From: an uncultured Desulfobacter sp.
GTDB lineage: Bacteria > Desulfobacterota > Desulfobacteria > Desulfobacterales > Desulfobacteraceae
Reading direction: 5' to 3'
Length of the DNA stretch: 64,000 nt
Assembly: GCF_963666675.1 (NCBI RefSeq)
Contig: NZ_OY762929.1
Location: forward strand, 4,094,001 to 4,158,000
Shown: positions 9,087-16,010 of the stretch, in pieces
Position numbering within the stretch: the first letter of the stretch is position 1
Layout of the letters: each line of letters opens with the position of its first letter
The notes under the pieces: model-generated
What the model saw: the letters and a program-made list of their open reading frames with translations, nothing else
Database searches by the model: none
What the model was told of the DNA's origin: nothing
Position numbers and translations under genes: made by a program

Positions 9087-10235
9087 TTAATTTTTTTTCC
9101 AAATATTCCGATATGCCCGGCGATAACCGTTTTTCGGATCAAATAAATTTAAGGTATTATAGTGGGATTTAATATTTTCCATGGTCAGAATTTTTAAAGG
9201 CACCTTGTAATCGCTGGGCGGCATGTTATTCATAACACGGTTCAACTCATCAACAAGCTGCCATCCCTGAAGAACCAAGGGTTCCGGAACCGTGGCGTTC
9301 TGATAACTGCCGTATTTAATCCGCAATAGTGCCGAAGGGCTCCCGTCCCCGGCTGAAATATTTATGGGCGGACCCTGGGCAGAGTTGCCGTTGAGCACAA
9401 TCTGGGCAATGGCATAATCATAATACAGATCATTGATGGCCAAAGAATATTCCCAGTTGTCATCGTATTTGCTTAACAGCCGTTCTGTGGTTTTCCCCAT
9501 CAAATTGCAGACATTGTCCAGGGGAAGATCGATGATCTCCAAAAGCTCACACCCCTTGCAGCCTTTTATCATTTGGGCCATGGTATCGGCTTTCTTCATG
9601 GCGATGGCAAAATGGCTGTCCGTAAAAATGACAACCTTTGCCCCGCCGTTGGATTCAGCGATGGCATAAGCGGCTGCCGTTCTTGCCACGTCAACTGAAT
9701 CGGTTGCGACATTGAGCAGAATCGGACTATTGGGAACATCACCCGGAAATGGGGATACATGCCATCCCACCATCGGAATACCGGCTCTTTTAAACGACTT
9801 TAAAAAGGGATCGGCAGCTTTTGCATCTATACTTCCCAGGATGAGGCCGTCAGGCCTGAGATCAAGCGCCTGTTTGAAAATCGCCTGCCTGTTTGCATCA
9901 TTTCCCCCTATATCAAAAAATTTAACATCCCAGTTTATACAGTCAGCACCCTGCCGGACCCCTTCACCAACCCCTAAAATACCTGCATTGCGCAGATCCT
10001 CTCCTATGTATGCAATGGTTTTATCCGGCAAACCCGGGGGGCCCGGCGGCGGCAGGGGCCAGTTTTCCGTGGGCGCAAGTGCGGCCGCCACTATTTTTCG
10101 GCACTGAACAACAAGGTCATCGGCGGCGTCTTTATTCATCTCCGCAGTTGCGTTGGAAAAAACGCCGGGGCACGCGAACAAAACGGCGCACAGCAGACTG
10201 TTTATGGTAAATTTAACGATAAATTTACGACACAT
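9087..10235 (-). CDS. Periplasmic sugar-binding-type protein (TorT/RbsB-like), likely sensor partner
   Basis: 382 aa with an N-terminal signal peptide (hydrophobic core ~11-25, cleavage near SNATAE). The rest has the type-I periplasmic binding protein fold: KTIAYIGEDLRN, GVGEGVRQGAD, DGLILGSID, GIPMVGWHVS and AINDLYYDYAI are typical ribose-binding-protein-family blocks. There are no ABC permease or ATPase genes nearby. Instead a membrane diguanylate cyclase follows 4 nt later and then a glycosyltransferase. A sensory role is inferred from this. The ligand is unknown. Confidence 0.85.
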   Translation of the reverse strand: MCRKFIVKFTINSLLCAVLFACPGVFSNATAEMNKDAADDLVVQCRKIVAAALAPTENWPLPPPGPPGLPDKTIAYIGEDLRNAGILGVGEGVRQGADCINWDVKFFDIGGNDANRQAIFKQALDLRPDGLILGSIDAKAADPFLKSFKRAGIPMVGWHVSPFPGDVPNSPILLNVATDSVDVARTAAAYAIAESNGGAKVVIFTDSHFAIAMKKADTMAQMIKGCKGCELLEIIDLPLDNVCNLMGKTTERLLSKYDDNWEYSLAINDLYYDYAIAQIVLNGNSAQGPPINISAGDGSPSALLRIKYGSYQNATVPEPLVLQGWQLVDELNRVMNNMPPSDYKVPLKILTMENIKSHYNTLNLFDPKNGYRRAYRNIWKKN

Positions 10236-10612
10236 TCAAACCTCTTTTTTCGGAAATTTGAGAAGATAACCATGACCAAGTGATTTAAAAATAACACATT
10301 AATACAAATCATTCACCCATTTGTTCCGATTTGGATTTACGAATTGAAAACATGATAACCTTATGAGAGGATGCCTTATATTGTTCCCAGCCTCTAAATT
10401 GTTGGGGTAATACTCATTCGGCCGTAATAAAAACGCATCGATTGCTCTTACGCGGCTAAAATGAAAGGATATCTATGATGATAGAATGCGCACGCTCTGG
10501 ATGCGTTGATCGTTCCACGCCATATTCGGCCCGCCTCAGGTAAGGTCTCTCATCCTGAACCGGAGAATCCGGATCTTGATTTTGCCTCCGGCTTGATGGT
10601 AAAGTCCGTTCC
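10236..10612. other. Divergent intergenic region with a possible 22-codon ORF
   Basis: 377 bp between the divergent binding-protein and HisK-type genes, so promoters for both should be here. I could not fix convincing -35/-10 pairs. A short ORF at 10475-10543 (+, 22 codons, starting with two Met) has GAAAGGAT just upstream and could be a leader peptide, but nothing else supports it. Confidence 0.3.
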
Positions 10613-11467
10613 ATGATTGATTCTGAACTTATATCCCTGCATGGCGGCCATTCAGGGCAGTTTTGCTGCCATGCCCAAGACAGCCTTGAAGCACTGATAA
10701 AAGCCTATATCAGCAAAGGATTCAAAGCTGTCGGCATCAGTGAGCATATGCCCCCACCCGAACACCGGTTTCTCTACCCGGATGAACTTGACCAAGGCCT
10801 TTCGGTCGCGGACCTTGAAAATCGGTTTTCAAAATATTTTTTGGAACTGGAACGGCTCGAACAAAAATACAGTTCCGATATCCGGATATTTAAGGGGTTT
10901 GAGACTGAAACCGTTACCGGCAGCCCCGCCCTGGTGCGGGCATTGATACACAAATTCAATCCCGACTATATTGTGGGCTCGGTCCACCATCTCAAGGACC
11001 AATGTTTTGACTATTCCAGGCAGGCCTATGATGCCATTGCCGCACAGTACAATGGTCTTGATGCGATGTACCTGGCCTATTTCGACGTCCAGTATGAGAT
11101 GATCCGGGATCTGCATCCCTTTGTTGTGGGGCACTTTGATCTGATACGCATTTATGATCCTGACTTTGAGGCACGCCTTGAAACCCCCGAGATCAGTAAA
11201 CGTATCCGGCGCAACCTCTCTTTGATAAAAGACTTGGGACTGGTGCTGGATTATAACCTGCGGCCCCTGGCCAAAGGGGAGAAGATGCCGTATCTGACAC
11301 CGGCAATTCTGGCCATGGCAAAGAAGTTGGGCATTCCCGTGGTGCCCGGTGACGATGCACACAGCAAAGACCAGGCCGGCATGTTTGTGGACACGGCAGT
11401 CCAATCCCTAAAAGATATGGGATTTTCCACCGCCTGGCCCATGCCCCGGTGCATAACGCCCGCCTGA
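10613..11467 (+). CDS. PHP-family histidinol-phosphatase (HisK type)
   Basis: 284 aa. PHP-domain metallo-phosphoesterase that removes phosphate from L-histidinol phosphate, the penultimate step of histidine synthesis. Metal-binding motifs of the family are visible: LHGGHSGQFC at the N-terminus, ISEHMP (~43), GSVHH (~123), GHFD (~177), DYNLR (~214) and GDDAHS (~249). The length fits the monofunctional HisK/HisJ family. No other his gene is near. It heads a + strand group with dtd (38 nt later) and trmJ, which suggests housekeeping co-transcription. A related PHP phosphatase specificity cannot be excluded. Confidence 0.82.
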   Translation: MIDSELISLHGGHSGQFCCHAQDSLEALIKAYISKGFKAVGISEHMPPPEHRFLYPDELDQGLSVADLENRFSKYFLELERLEQKYSSDIRIFKGFETETVTGSPALVRALIHKFNPDYIVGSVHHLKDQCFDYSRQAYDAIAAQYNGLDAMYLAYFDVQYEMIRDLHPFVVGHFDLIRIYDPDFEARLETPEISKRIRRNLSLIKDLGLVLDYNLRPLAKGEKMPYLTPAILAMAKKLGIPVVPGDDAHSKDQAGMFVDTAVQSLKDMGFSTAWPMPRCITPA

Positions 11468-11505
11468 CTTTTTATCTCCCAATTGAAACCTGACCAAGGA
11501 AACCA

Positions 11506-11952
11506 ATGAAAGCCATTGTTCAACGGGTTAAAAAAGCCCATGTTACCGTAGACAACGCCATGATATCCAGCATTGAAACCGGACTGGTGGTGCTTTTGGG
11601 TGTGGCCCGCGGGGACACGGAAAAAGATGCCGTTTACCTGGTGGACAAAATCATCAACCTGAGAATATTTGAAGATGACCAGGAAAAGATGAACCGCTCT
11701 TTGCTTGATGTCACCGGCGAACTTTTGGTGGTGTCCCAGTTCACGATTATGGCAGATTGCCGCAAAGGCCGGCGCCCCTCGTTCACAGATGCGGCCCCGC
11801 CGGAGCCTGCCCGCAGGCTGTACCGCTTTTTTGCCGATCGTGCGGCATCCCTGGGTGTTACAGTAAAGAAAGGAAAGTTCCAGGCAAATATGGATGTCTC
11901 ATTGATTAACCAGGGGCCCGTCACCCTGATTCTTGAATCACCCGGAAACTGA
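11506..11952 (+). CDS. dtd: D-aminoacyl-tRNA deacylase
   Basis: 148 aa, the normal length. Dtd hydrolyses D-amino acids (and Gly mischarged on tRNA-Ala) from tRNA and so keeps them out of translation. The two signature motifs are visible: SQFT (~78-81) and N-Q-G-P-V-T (~136-141, the GP cis-proline that rejects L-amino acids). The N-terminus (MKAIVQRV) is canonical. The ATG has AAGGAAA 5-6 nt upstream. trmJ begins 8 nt after its stop. Confidence 0.96.
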   Translation: MKAIVQRVKKAHVTVDNAMISSIETGLVVLLGVARGDTEKDAVYLVDKIINLRIFEDDQEKMNRSLLDVTGELLVVSQFTIMADCRKGRRPSFTDAAPPEPARRLYRFFADRAASLGVTVKKGKFQANMDVSLINQGPVTLILESPGN

Positions 11953-11960
11953 AAACCCCA

Positions 11961-12740
11961 ATGTCTAAAGATAAAAATACCATGGATCACCTTACGATTA
12001 TCCTGGTCCGTCCCCAGGGCCCCATCAACATTGGTGCCGTGTGCAGGACCATGATGAACTTCGGCTGCACCCGTTTGCGTCTTGTCAGCCCCTGCAGTGA
12101 ATATAAATCCCTTTACGCAAAAAAAATGGCCTTGTCCGCCTTTCATCTCCTGGAACAGGCACAAATATTCGACACCCTTGAACAGGCGCTGTTTGACGTT
12201 AATTCAGCCTACGGCACCACCCGCAGATTCGGAAAATACAGAAAAGGGTTTTTAACACCGGCCACGGCAGCGGCACAAATTGAAGCCCAAAAACAAAGTC
12301 ATCACAGTGCCCTGGTGATGGGGCCCGAGGATACCGGTCTTGGGACAAAGGATCTGGATCTCTGCCAGTATTTTATCACCATTCCCACCCATGACGGTTA
12401 CCCGTCCATGAACCTGAGCCACTCCCTGGCAGTGCTGCTCTACGAAGCATCCCTTAAATCCGGTGCCCGGAAAAATTTCCATGACCCGGAAGTTAAAGAC
12501 CCCGCCGGGGGAGAAGCGCTTGAATCGATGTTTGCCCACATGAGAAAGACGCTTTTGGATATTGATTATCTTGACCCCCAGAACCCCGACCATCTGCTGC
12601 GGACCTATCGCAGAATTTTTTCCAGCGCCGGGTTATCGTCCAGGGATGTCAGAATCATCCGGGGGCTTTTAAGCCGTATTGACTGGACCGAATCCCAGCG
12701 CCGGTTAGCCCCTACCCCAGCCGGAGGGGACAAGGATTAA
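11961..12740 (+). CDS. trmJ: TrmJ-like SPOUT tRNA/rRNA 2'-O-methyltransferase
   Basis: 259 aa. SpoU-family enzyme expected to methylate the ribose 2'-OH of nucleotide 32 in tRNA anticodon loops with SAM. Motif 1 (N-I-G-A-V-C-R-T-M-M-N-F-G), motif 2 (VMGPEDTGL) and motif 3 (PSMNLSHSLAVLLYE), which build the SPOUT trefoil knot, are all present. A C-terminal helical extension of ~80 residues is typical of TrmJ. Two starts are possible: ATG 11961, or ATG 11982 seven codons later. A ruined gene follows after 20 nt. Confidence 0.9.
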   Translation: MSKDKNTMDHLTIILVRPQGPINIGAVCRTMMNFGCTRLRLVSPCSEYKSLYAKKMALSAFHLLEQAQIFDTLEQALFDVNSAYGTTRRFGKYRKGFLTPATAAAQIEAQKQSHHSALVMGPEDTGLGTKDLDLCQYFITIPTHDGYPSMNLSHSLAVLLYEASLKSGARKNFHDPEVKDPAGGEALESMFAHMRKTLLDIDYLDPQNPDHLLRTYRRIFSSAGLSSRDVRIIRGLLSRIDWTESQRRLAPTPAGGDKD

Positions 12741-12760
12741 ATCAGTCCGGACAGGCAAGT

Positions 12761-13055
12761 ATGATTTCAAAACGATTACTCACCGTAACAGTATTGATTC
12801 TATTTTCCCTTTTCCACACCTCCTGGCCCCATGCCGAAGAGATAAAATCCGCCAAGCCCATTAAAATAATCATCAATGACTGGACAAGCCAGGGTCGAGA
12901 CCGCCGGCAGCCGCCAGGCAGGACTTGACAGACTTAAATCGTCAATGAATACCGACCCCTTTGAAATTATTTTACTTGACTGGAAAATGCCGGTAATGGA
13001 CGGGATGGAAACCATTCAAAATGGGCTTAAAAGAAGAAACGGCCCGGACATTTGA
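12761..13055 (+). pseudogene. Relic: betaine-binding-protein N-terminus joined out of frame to a receiver-domain fragment
   Basis: From ATG 12761 (GGACAGG upstream) the frame encodes a signal peptide (hydrophobic core ending near WPHAEE) and then KPIKIIINDWTSQ, the mature N-terminus of ProX/OpuAC glycine-betaine-type binding proteins, which are normally ~300 aa. The frame stops at 12926-12928 after 55 codons. A second frame (12897-13055) encodes ETAGSRQAGLDRLK and then FEIILLDWKMPVMDGMET, the phosphoacceptor Asp region of a response-regulator receiver, and stops after 52 codons. The two meet near 12897. The simplest reading is one large internal deletion, perhaps within a sensor kinase that had an OpuAC-type periplasmic domain and a C-terminal receiver. 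Fusion of two genes is the alternative. Confidence 0.7.
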
Positions 13056-13154
13056 CTTAGGAAGGGAAACTGCGTGTCCTGCTGTTAGGGGATTATGGTT
13101 CCACCCCCTCCCCTGCACAGGCTGTCAAAGGTCCGGGCTGCTTTAGGCGGGAAA

Positions 13155-13826
13155 TCAGGCGGACGGTTGAATTTTAAACTCAACCCGCCGGTTGATCCGG
13201 GCGGCGGCCTGATTCGTTGTGGTGCGGACGGGAGACTTTTCCCCATAGCTGACCTCCGTCAGGCGCTGGGGCGAAATCCCAAGATTTTCCAGGGACGTTT
13301 TTACGGCATTGGCCCTTTTTTTACCCAGGGCCATGTTATAATCCTTGGGGCCGCTTTGATCGCAGTAGCCTATAATCTGAACACTGACATCCGGATTGGC
13401 GGCCAGCCATGCGGCCTGTTCCCGGACCACTTCTTTGCCCTGCTCATCCAATGTGCAGCTGTTAAAGGCAAAAAAAATCTGCCGGGCTAAAAACTGCTGT
13501 TTTTCTTCATCTGAAACGGTTTGTTCCGAATCCCCAGGTACAGCGCTTTGCTCAACTGAATTTTCATCGGTTTCAAACGCCTGGGGATCAGCGGCCTCGT
13601 GCTCGGAAACGGGCGCGTCAACATTCTGGGTTTCCGTGGCAACGGCTTCGGGTACCACGGTATCCTGTACGTGGGTTGAAGGTATCTGCTGTTCAATGGT
13701 ATCGGCATCGGTTGCCATGGCTGTGGCAGATATTGAAAGGGAAAAAGCCCAAAATCCTGCGGTAGCCAGGATCAAAGCAATTAAAAATCGAATCGAACGT
13801 GTTCTTTGTTCTCTAGTGCATTTCAT
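13155..13826 (-). CDS. OmpA-family (OmpA_C / Pal-like) cell-envelope protein
   Basis: 223 aa. An N-terminal signal peptide or anchor (~12-36) precedes a low-complexity acidic stretch (~37-110, rich in Glu, Val, Thr and Ser). A C-terminal OmpA domain (~115-223) follows: F-A-F-N-S-C-T-L, GYCDQSGPKDYNMALGKKRA and N-R-R-V-E-F-K-I. This domain binds peptidoglycan non-covalently. The strand-1 motif has Cys where Ser/Ala is usual (NSCTL) and a second Cys in GYCD. There is no lipobox, so it is either periplasmic or held by an uncleaved helix. The ATG has AAGGAAA 8 nt upstream. A clear sigma-54 promoter lies 75-90 bp upstream. Confidence 0.88.
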   Translation of the reverse strand: MKCTREQRTRSIRFLIALILATAGFWAFSLSISATAMATDADTIEQQIPSTHVQDTVVPEAVATETQNVDAPVSEHEAADPQAFETDENSVEQSAVPGDSEQTVSDEEKQQFLARQIFFAFNSCTLDEQGKEVVREQAAWLAANPDVSVQIIGYCDQSGPKDYNMALGKKRANAVKTSLENLGISPQRLTEVSYGEKSPVRTTTNQAAARINRRVEFKIQPSA

Positions 13827-13900
13827 TGTTCATTTCCTTTCTTTAAATTCGGGTTATGACAGAAGTTAAATACCTCTGCCGCCTTAATTCCTCCATAGTT

Positions 13901-13916
13901 AGCAACCCCCATGCCA
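13901..13916 (-). promoter_or_regulatory. Sigma-54 (-24/-12) promoter of the OmpA-family gene
   Basis: Minus-strand sequence TGGCATG-GGGG-TTGCT matches the RpoN consensus TGGCACG-N4-TTGCW with one mismatch, and the GG and GC dinucleotides are exactly 10 bp apart. Transcription would begin near 13890, giving a ~64-nt leader. Such promoters need an enhancer-binding ATPase. None is encoded nearby. Confidence 0.8.
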
Positions 13917-13989
13917 GAACGATAACATATTGAAATTTAAATATATTTAAAATCAAACTTCAAACTAACAATCTCTTTGTTACAAGGAT

Positions 13990-14027
13990 TTCATCCCGGA
14001 TTACGTTTCTTGCACGGCAGGGATGAA
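13990..14027. promoter_or_regulatory. Inverted repeat upstream of the sigma-54 promoter, possible activator site
   Basis: Perfect 8-bp dyad TTCATCCC (13990-13997) / GGGATGAA (14020-14027) with 22 bp between the arms. It is centred ~120 bp upstream of the expected start of the OmpA-family transcript, where enhancer-binding proteins usually sit. The long spacer is unusual for one dimer site. It could instead be two half-sites or a hairpin. Confidence 0.35.
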
Positions 14028-14161
14028 CGAACTGACATGCCGCCTGGAGCCAGGATAAAAATTTAACGGTCAGACTTGCTAAATGCCCTCCACTCAGGTT
14101 AATCTTGCCCCAAATTTAAAATCTATTTTTGTTTCAAAGGGTTTCCTTAAAGGTGGTGAAG

Positions 14162-14635
14162 ATGGCGGCAAAAAGAGTCTTGATGTGTTACCTGATGTTG
14201 TTGATTGGCGTGTTATTGTTGGCAAAAGGTACGGCTTTTGCCCAGGAACCTTTAACGCTGTCAAAGGGACAAAAAATTTATATCCCTGCATATTCACATA
14301 TTTATACGGGAAACAGACAAATTCCGTCGCTTTTAACCGTGACCTTAAGCATTCGCAATACGGATACGGCAGACGCCATTGAGATTGTTTCCGTGGATTA
14401 TTACGACACCAAGGGTACGCGGATCAAAAGATATCTGTCTGCGCCTGTTTTTCTCAAATCCCTTCAATCCGTGCGCTATGTCGTGGACTATGATGATAAG
14501 ACCGGGGGGTCCGGGGCGAATTTCATTGTTGAATGGCGATCTGCAACCCCAGTCAATCCACCGATTATGGAGAGCATCATGATCGGCTCACGGTCTTCTT
14601 TTACCTCCCGGGGACAGGCCCTGATCAGCCGATAG
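14162..14635 (+). CDS. DUF3124 secreted protein
   Basis: 157 aa from the ATG at 14162, which has AAAGGTGG just upstream. An in-frame ATG at 14129 lacks a ribosome site. A signal peptide (MAAKRVLMCYLMLLIGVLLL onward, cleavage near AFA-QE) precedes a small beta-rich domain: KIYIPAYSHIYTGNR, LTVTLSIRNTD, VDYYDTKGTRIKRYL and an ANFIVEW strand. These blocks characterise DUF3124, a periplasmic family of unknown function common in Desulfobacterota. Its 3' end overlaps the convergent STAS gene by 11 nt. Confidence 0.8.
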   Translation: MAAKRVLMCYLMLLIGVLLLAKGTAFAQEPLTLSKGQKIYIPAYSHIYTGNRQIPSLLTVTLSIRNTDTADAIEIVSVDYYDTKGTRIKRYLSAPVFLKSLQSVRYVVDYDDKTGGSGANFIVEWRSATPVNPPIMESIMIGSRSSFTSRGQALISR

Positions 14636-14960
14636 CGCTTAATGCCTCTTCAACGGTTTGAAATATTTTAAAAATGGAATAAAACCCTGACAGTTCAAAC
14701 ACATCCTTGACAGAACCCTGCAACCCGGAAATAAATAGATCCTGGCCCTTTGCCTTGAGATTTTTGGCTGATATGAGGACCACCCGAAGCCCTGCGCTGC
14801 TCATGTATTCCATGCCTTGGAGATCTAATACGACAACGGTCTGGATTGCTGCCGTATGTGTCGCAATTTCTCTTTCAATCTCCGGCGAATTAGATGCATC
14901 TATCCTCCCTGCAACGGAAACAACAAGTGCATCAGGATGTTCGTTTATATTGATATCCAT
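14625..14960 (-). CDS. STAS-domain anti-sigma-factor antagonist (SpoIIAA/RsbV type)
   Basis: 111 aa from ATG 14960, which has GGAG 6 nt upstream. An upstream TTG is less likely. Single STAS domain: VVSVAGRIDASNSPEIE, then VVVLDLQGMEYMSSAGLRVV, where the Ser of M-S-S-A-G is the site phosphorylated by the partner kinase. In partner switching the unphosphorylated form binds the anti-sigma kinase and frees its target. The kinase-like gene (15409) and a SpoIIE phosphatase (16011) lie divergently next to it, so these three probably form one module. Confidence 0.9.
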   Translation of the reverse strand: MDININEHPDALVVSVAGRIDASNSPEIEREIATHTAAIQTVVVLDLQGMEYMSSAGLRVVLISAKNLKAKGQDLFISGLQGSVKDVFELSGFYSIFKIFQTVEEALSAIG

Positions 14961-15408
14961 GTCACGCTCCGAAATTTTCTCCAATGAATATAACTATTAT
15001 GTCCTTAGGTTCAGTCGCGTTTAACGAATCCCTTGCATATATATGCCTGGTAAGAGAATTGCCAATATGCCGTTTTTTTGGATAAGCGCCGAAACCAATT
15101 CAACTCCTATATCACATTTCAAATTGTTTGGGTATCTGCAACTTATACAATTTATGACATATTAACCCGAATCAAATCTTACTTATTTTTAAATATGGAG
15201 AAAAGATGTAAATTTATGGGCTTGAATTCATCGATCATAAAAGATAGGTTAACACAATACGCGACAATTGACGGCGTCGCAAAAAAATTCCCCAGCGACT
15301 ATATTATGATACCTGGCCGGAAGCACAGCATAACATTTGTATGCCGCCGCACATGTGATGCCACCATGGTTTGCAGGCAAAATTTTAGATAACAAACAGG
15401 CTGATTCA
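14961..15408. other. Divergent intergenic region between STAS and kinase-like genes
   Basis: 448 bp, AT-rich. It contains a 12-bp palindrome GCATATATATGC (15035-15046) that could be an operator or the -10 region for either gene. Short reading frames in 15078-15392 have no ribosome site and no recognisable protein character, so I regard the stretch as noncoding. Confidence 0.4.
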
Positions 15409-15810
15409 ATGGAAAAAAAAACGTTTAAGCCAGAAATTGAATCCGTTTACCGTATCCAAAAATTTGTTAAATCCGGACTCTCTCTGGAGACGGCCAATAA
15501 TAAAAAAAGCTTTGCCATTGACCTAATCATTGAGGAACTGGTTGTAAATATTGCAACCCACGGAATCAAAGACCTAAAGACCGGGGTTATCGCCGTTTGT
15601 ACCGGCATTGAGGATGAGACCTTATATATCGGAATCTCGGATAACGGCCCTGCGTTTAATCCCCTTGAAGAAAAAGATCCTGATATCTTTGTGCCCCTTG
15701 AAGAGAGACAAATAGGGGGCCTAGGCATCTACCTTGTAAAACAATTTGTAAAAGATATCCAGTATGAGAGAAAGGATCAAAAAAATTTAATCCGGCTCTG
15801 GATTGCCTGA
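15409..15810 (+). CDS. Anti-sigma-factor serine kinase-like ATPase (RsbW/SpoIIAB type)
   Basis: 133 aa from ATG 15409. Upstream in-frame Met residues give an N-terminal tail unlike the family. GHKL-fold ATPase (HATPase_c_2): N-box E-E-L-V-V-N-I-A-T-H-G (~45-55), G1 box S-D-N-G-P-A-F-N-P (~83-91) and G2 box G-G-L-G-I-Y-L-V (~112-119). Family members phosphorylate a STAS antagonist and sequester a sigma factor or another target. Here STAS (14625) and phosphatase (16011) genes flank it. No sigma factor gene is seen in the window, so the output target is unknown. Confidence 0.9.
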   Translation: MEKKTFKPEIESVYRIQKFVKSGLSLETANNKKSFAIDLIIEELVVNIATHGIKDLKTGVIAVCTGIEDETLYIGISDNGPAFNPLEEKDPDIFVPLEERQIGGLGIYLVKQFVKDIQYERKDQKNLIRLWIA

Positions 15811-15865
15811 TATGGCCTTATAAATTTTTACCACCTTTTTCTTACCGGCGCATCAAACAAGAAAA

Positions 15866-15925
15866 ATACCACCATCGGGTTACGCTTTTTTAAAATTTTA
15901 TAGACCTGCCGCCCAACGGTGGTAT
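15866..15925. repeat. Inverted repeat upstream of the SpoIIE phosphatase gene
   Basis: Arms ATACCACCATCGGG (15866-15879) and CCCAACGGTGGTAT (15912-15925) pair at 12 of 14 positions around a 32-nt AT-rich loop. It lies in the 200-bp gap between the kinase-like and phosphatase genes. It could be an operator or an attenuating hairpin. There is no T-tract. Confidence 0.4.
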
Positions 15926-16010
15926 AGGCTAATCGTGCCAGGTGTAAACGCGAGACTGTCAACTAGACAAACTGATAGAATTAAAGATATGAGGAGAGCT
16001 CAAAACAACC

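Noticed and set aside
7439..9142. Longer start for the diguanylate cyclase at 9142
   Set aside because: It is a TTG inside the upstream gene; the ATG at 9082 gives a normal N-terminal membrane helix.
15078..15392. 104-codon ORF between the STAS and kinase-like genes
   Set aside because: No ribosome site, atypical composition, and it overlaps the likely promoter region.
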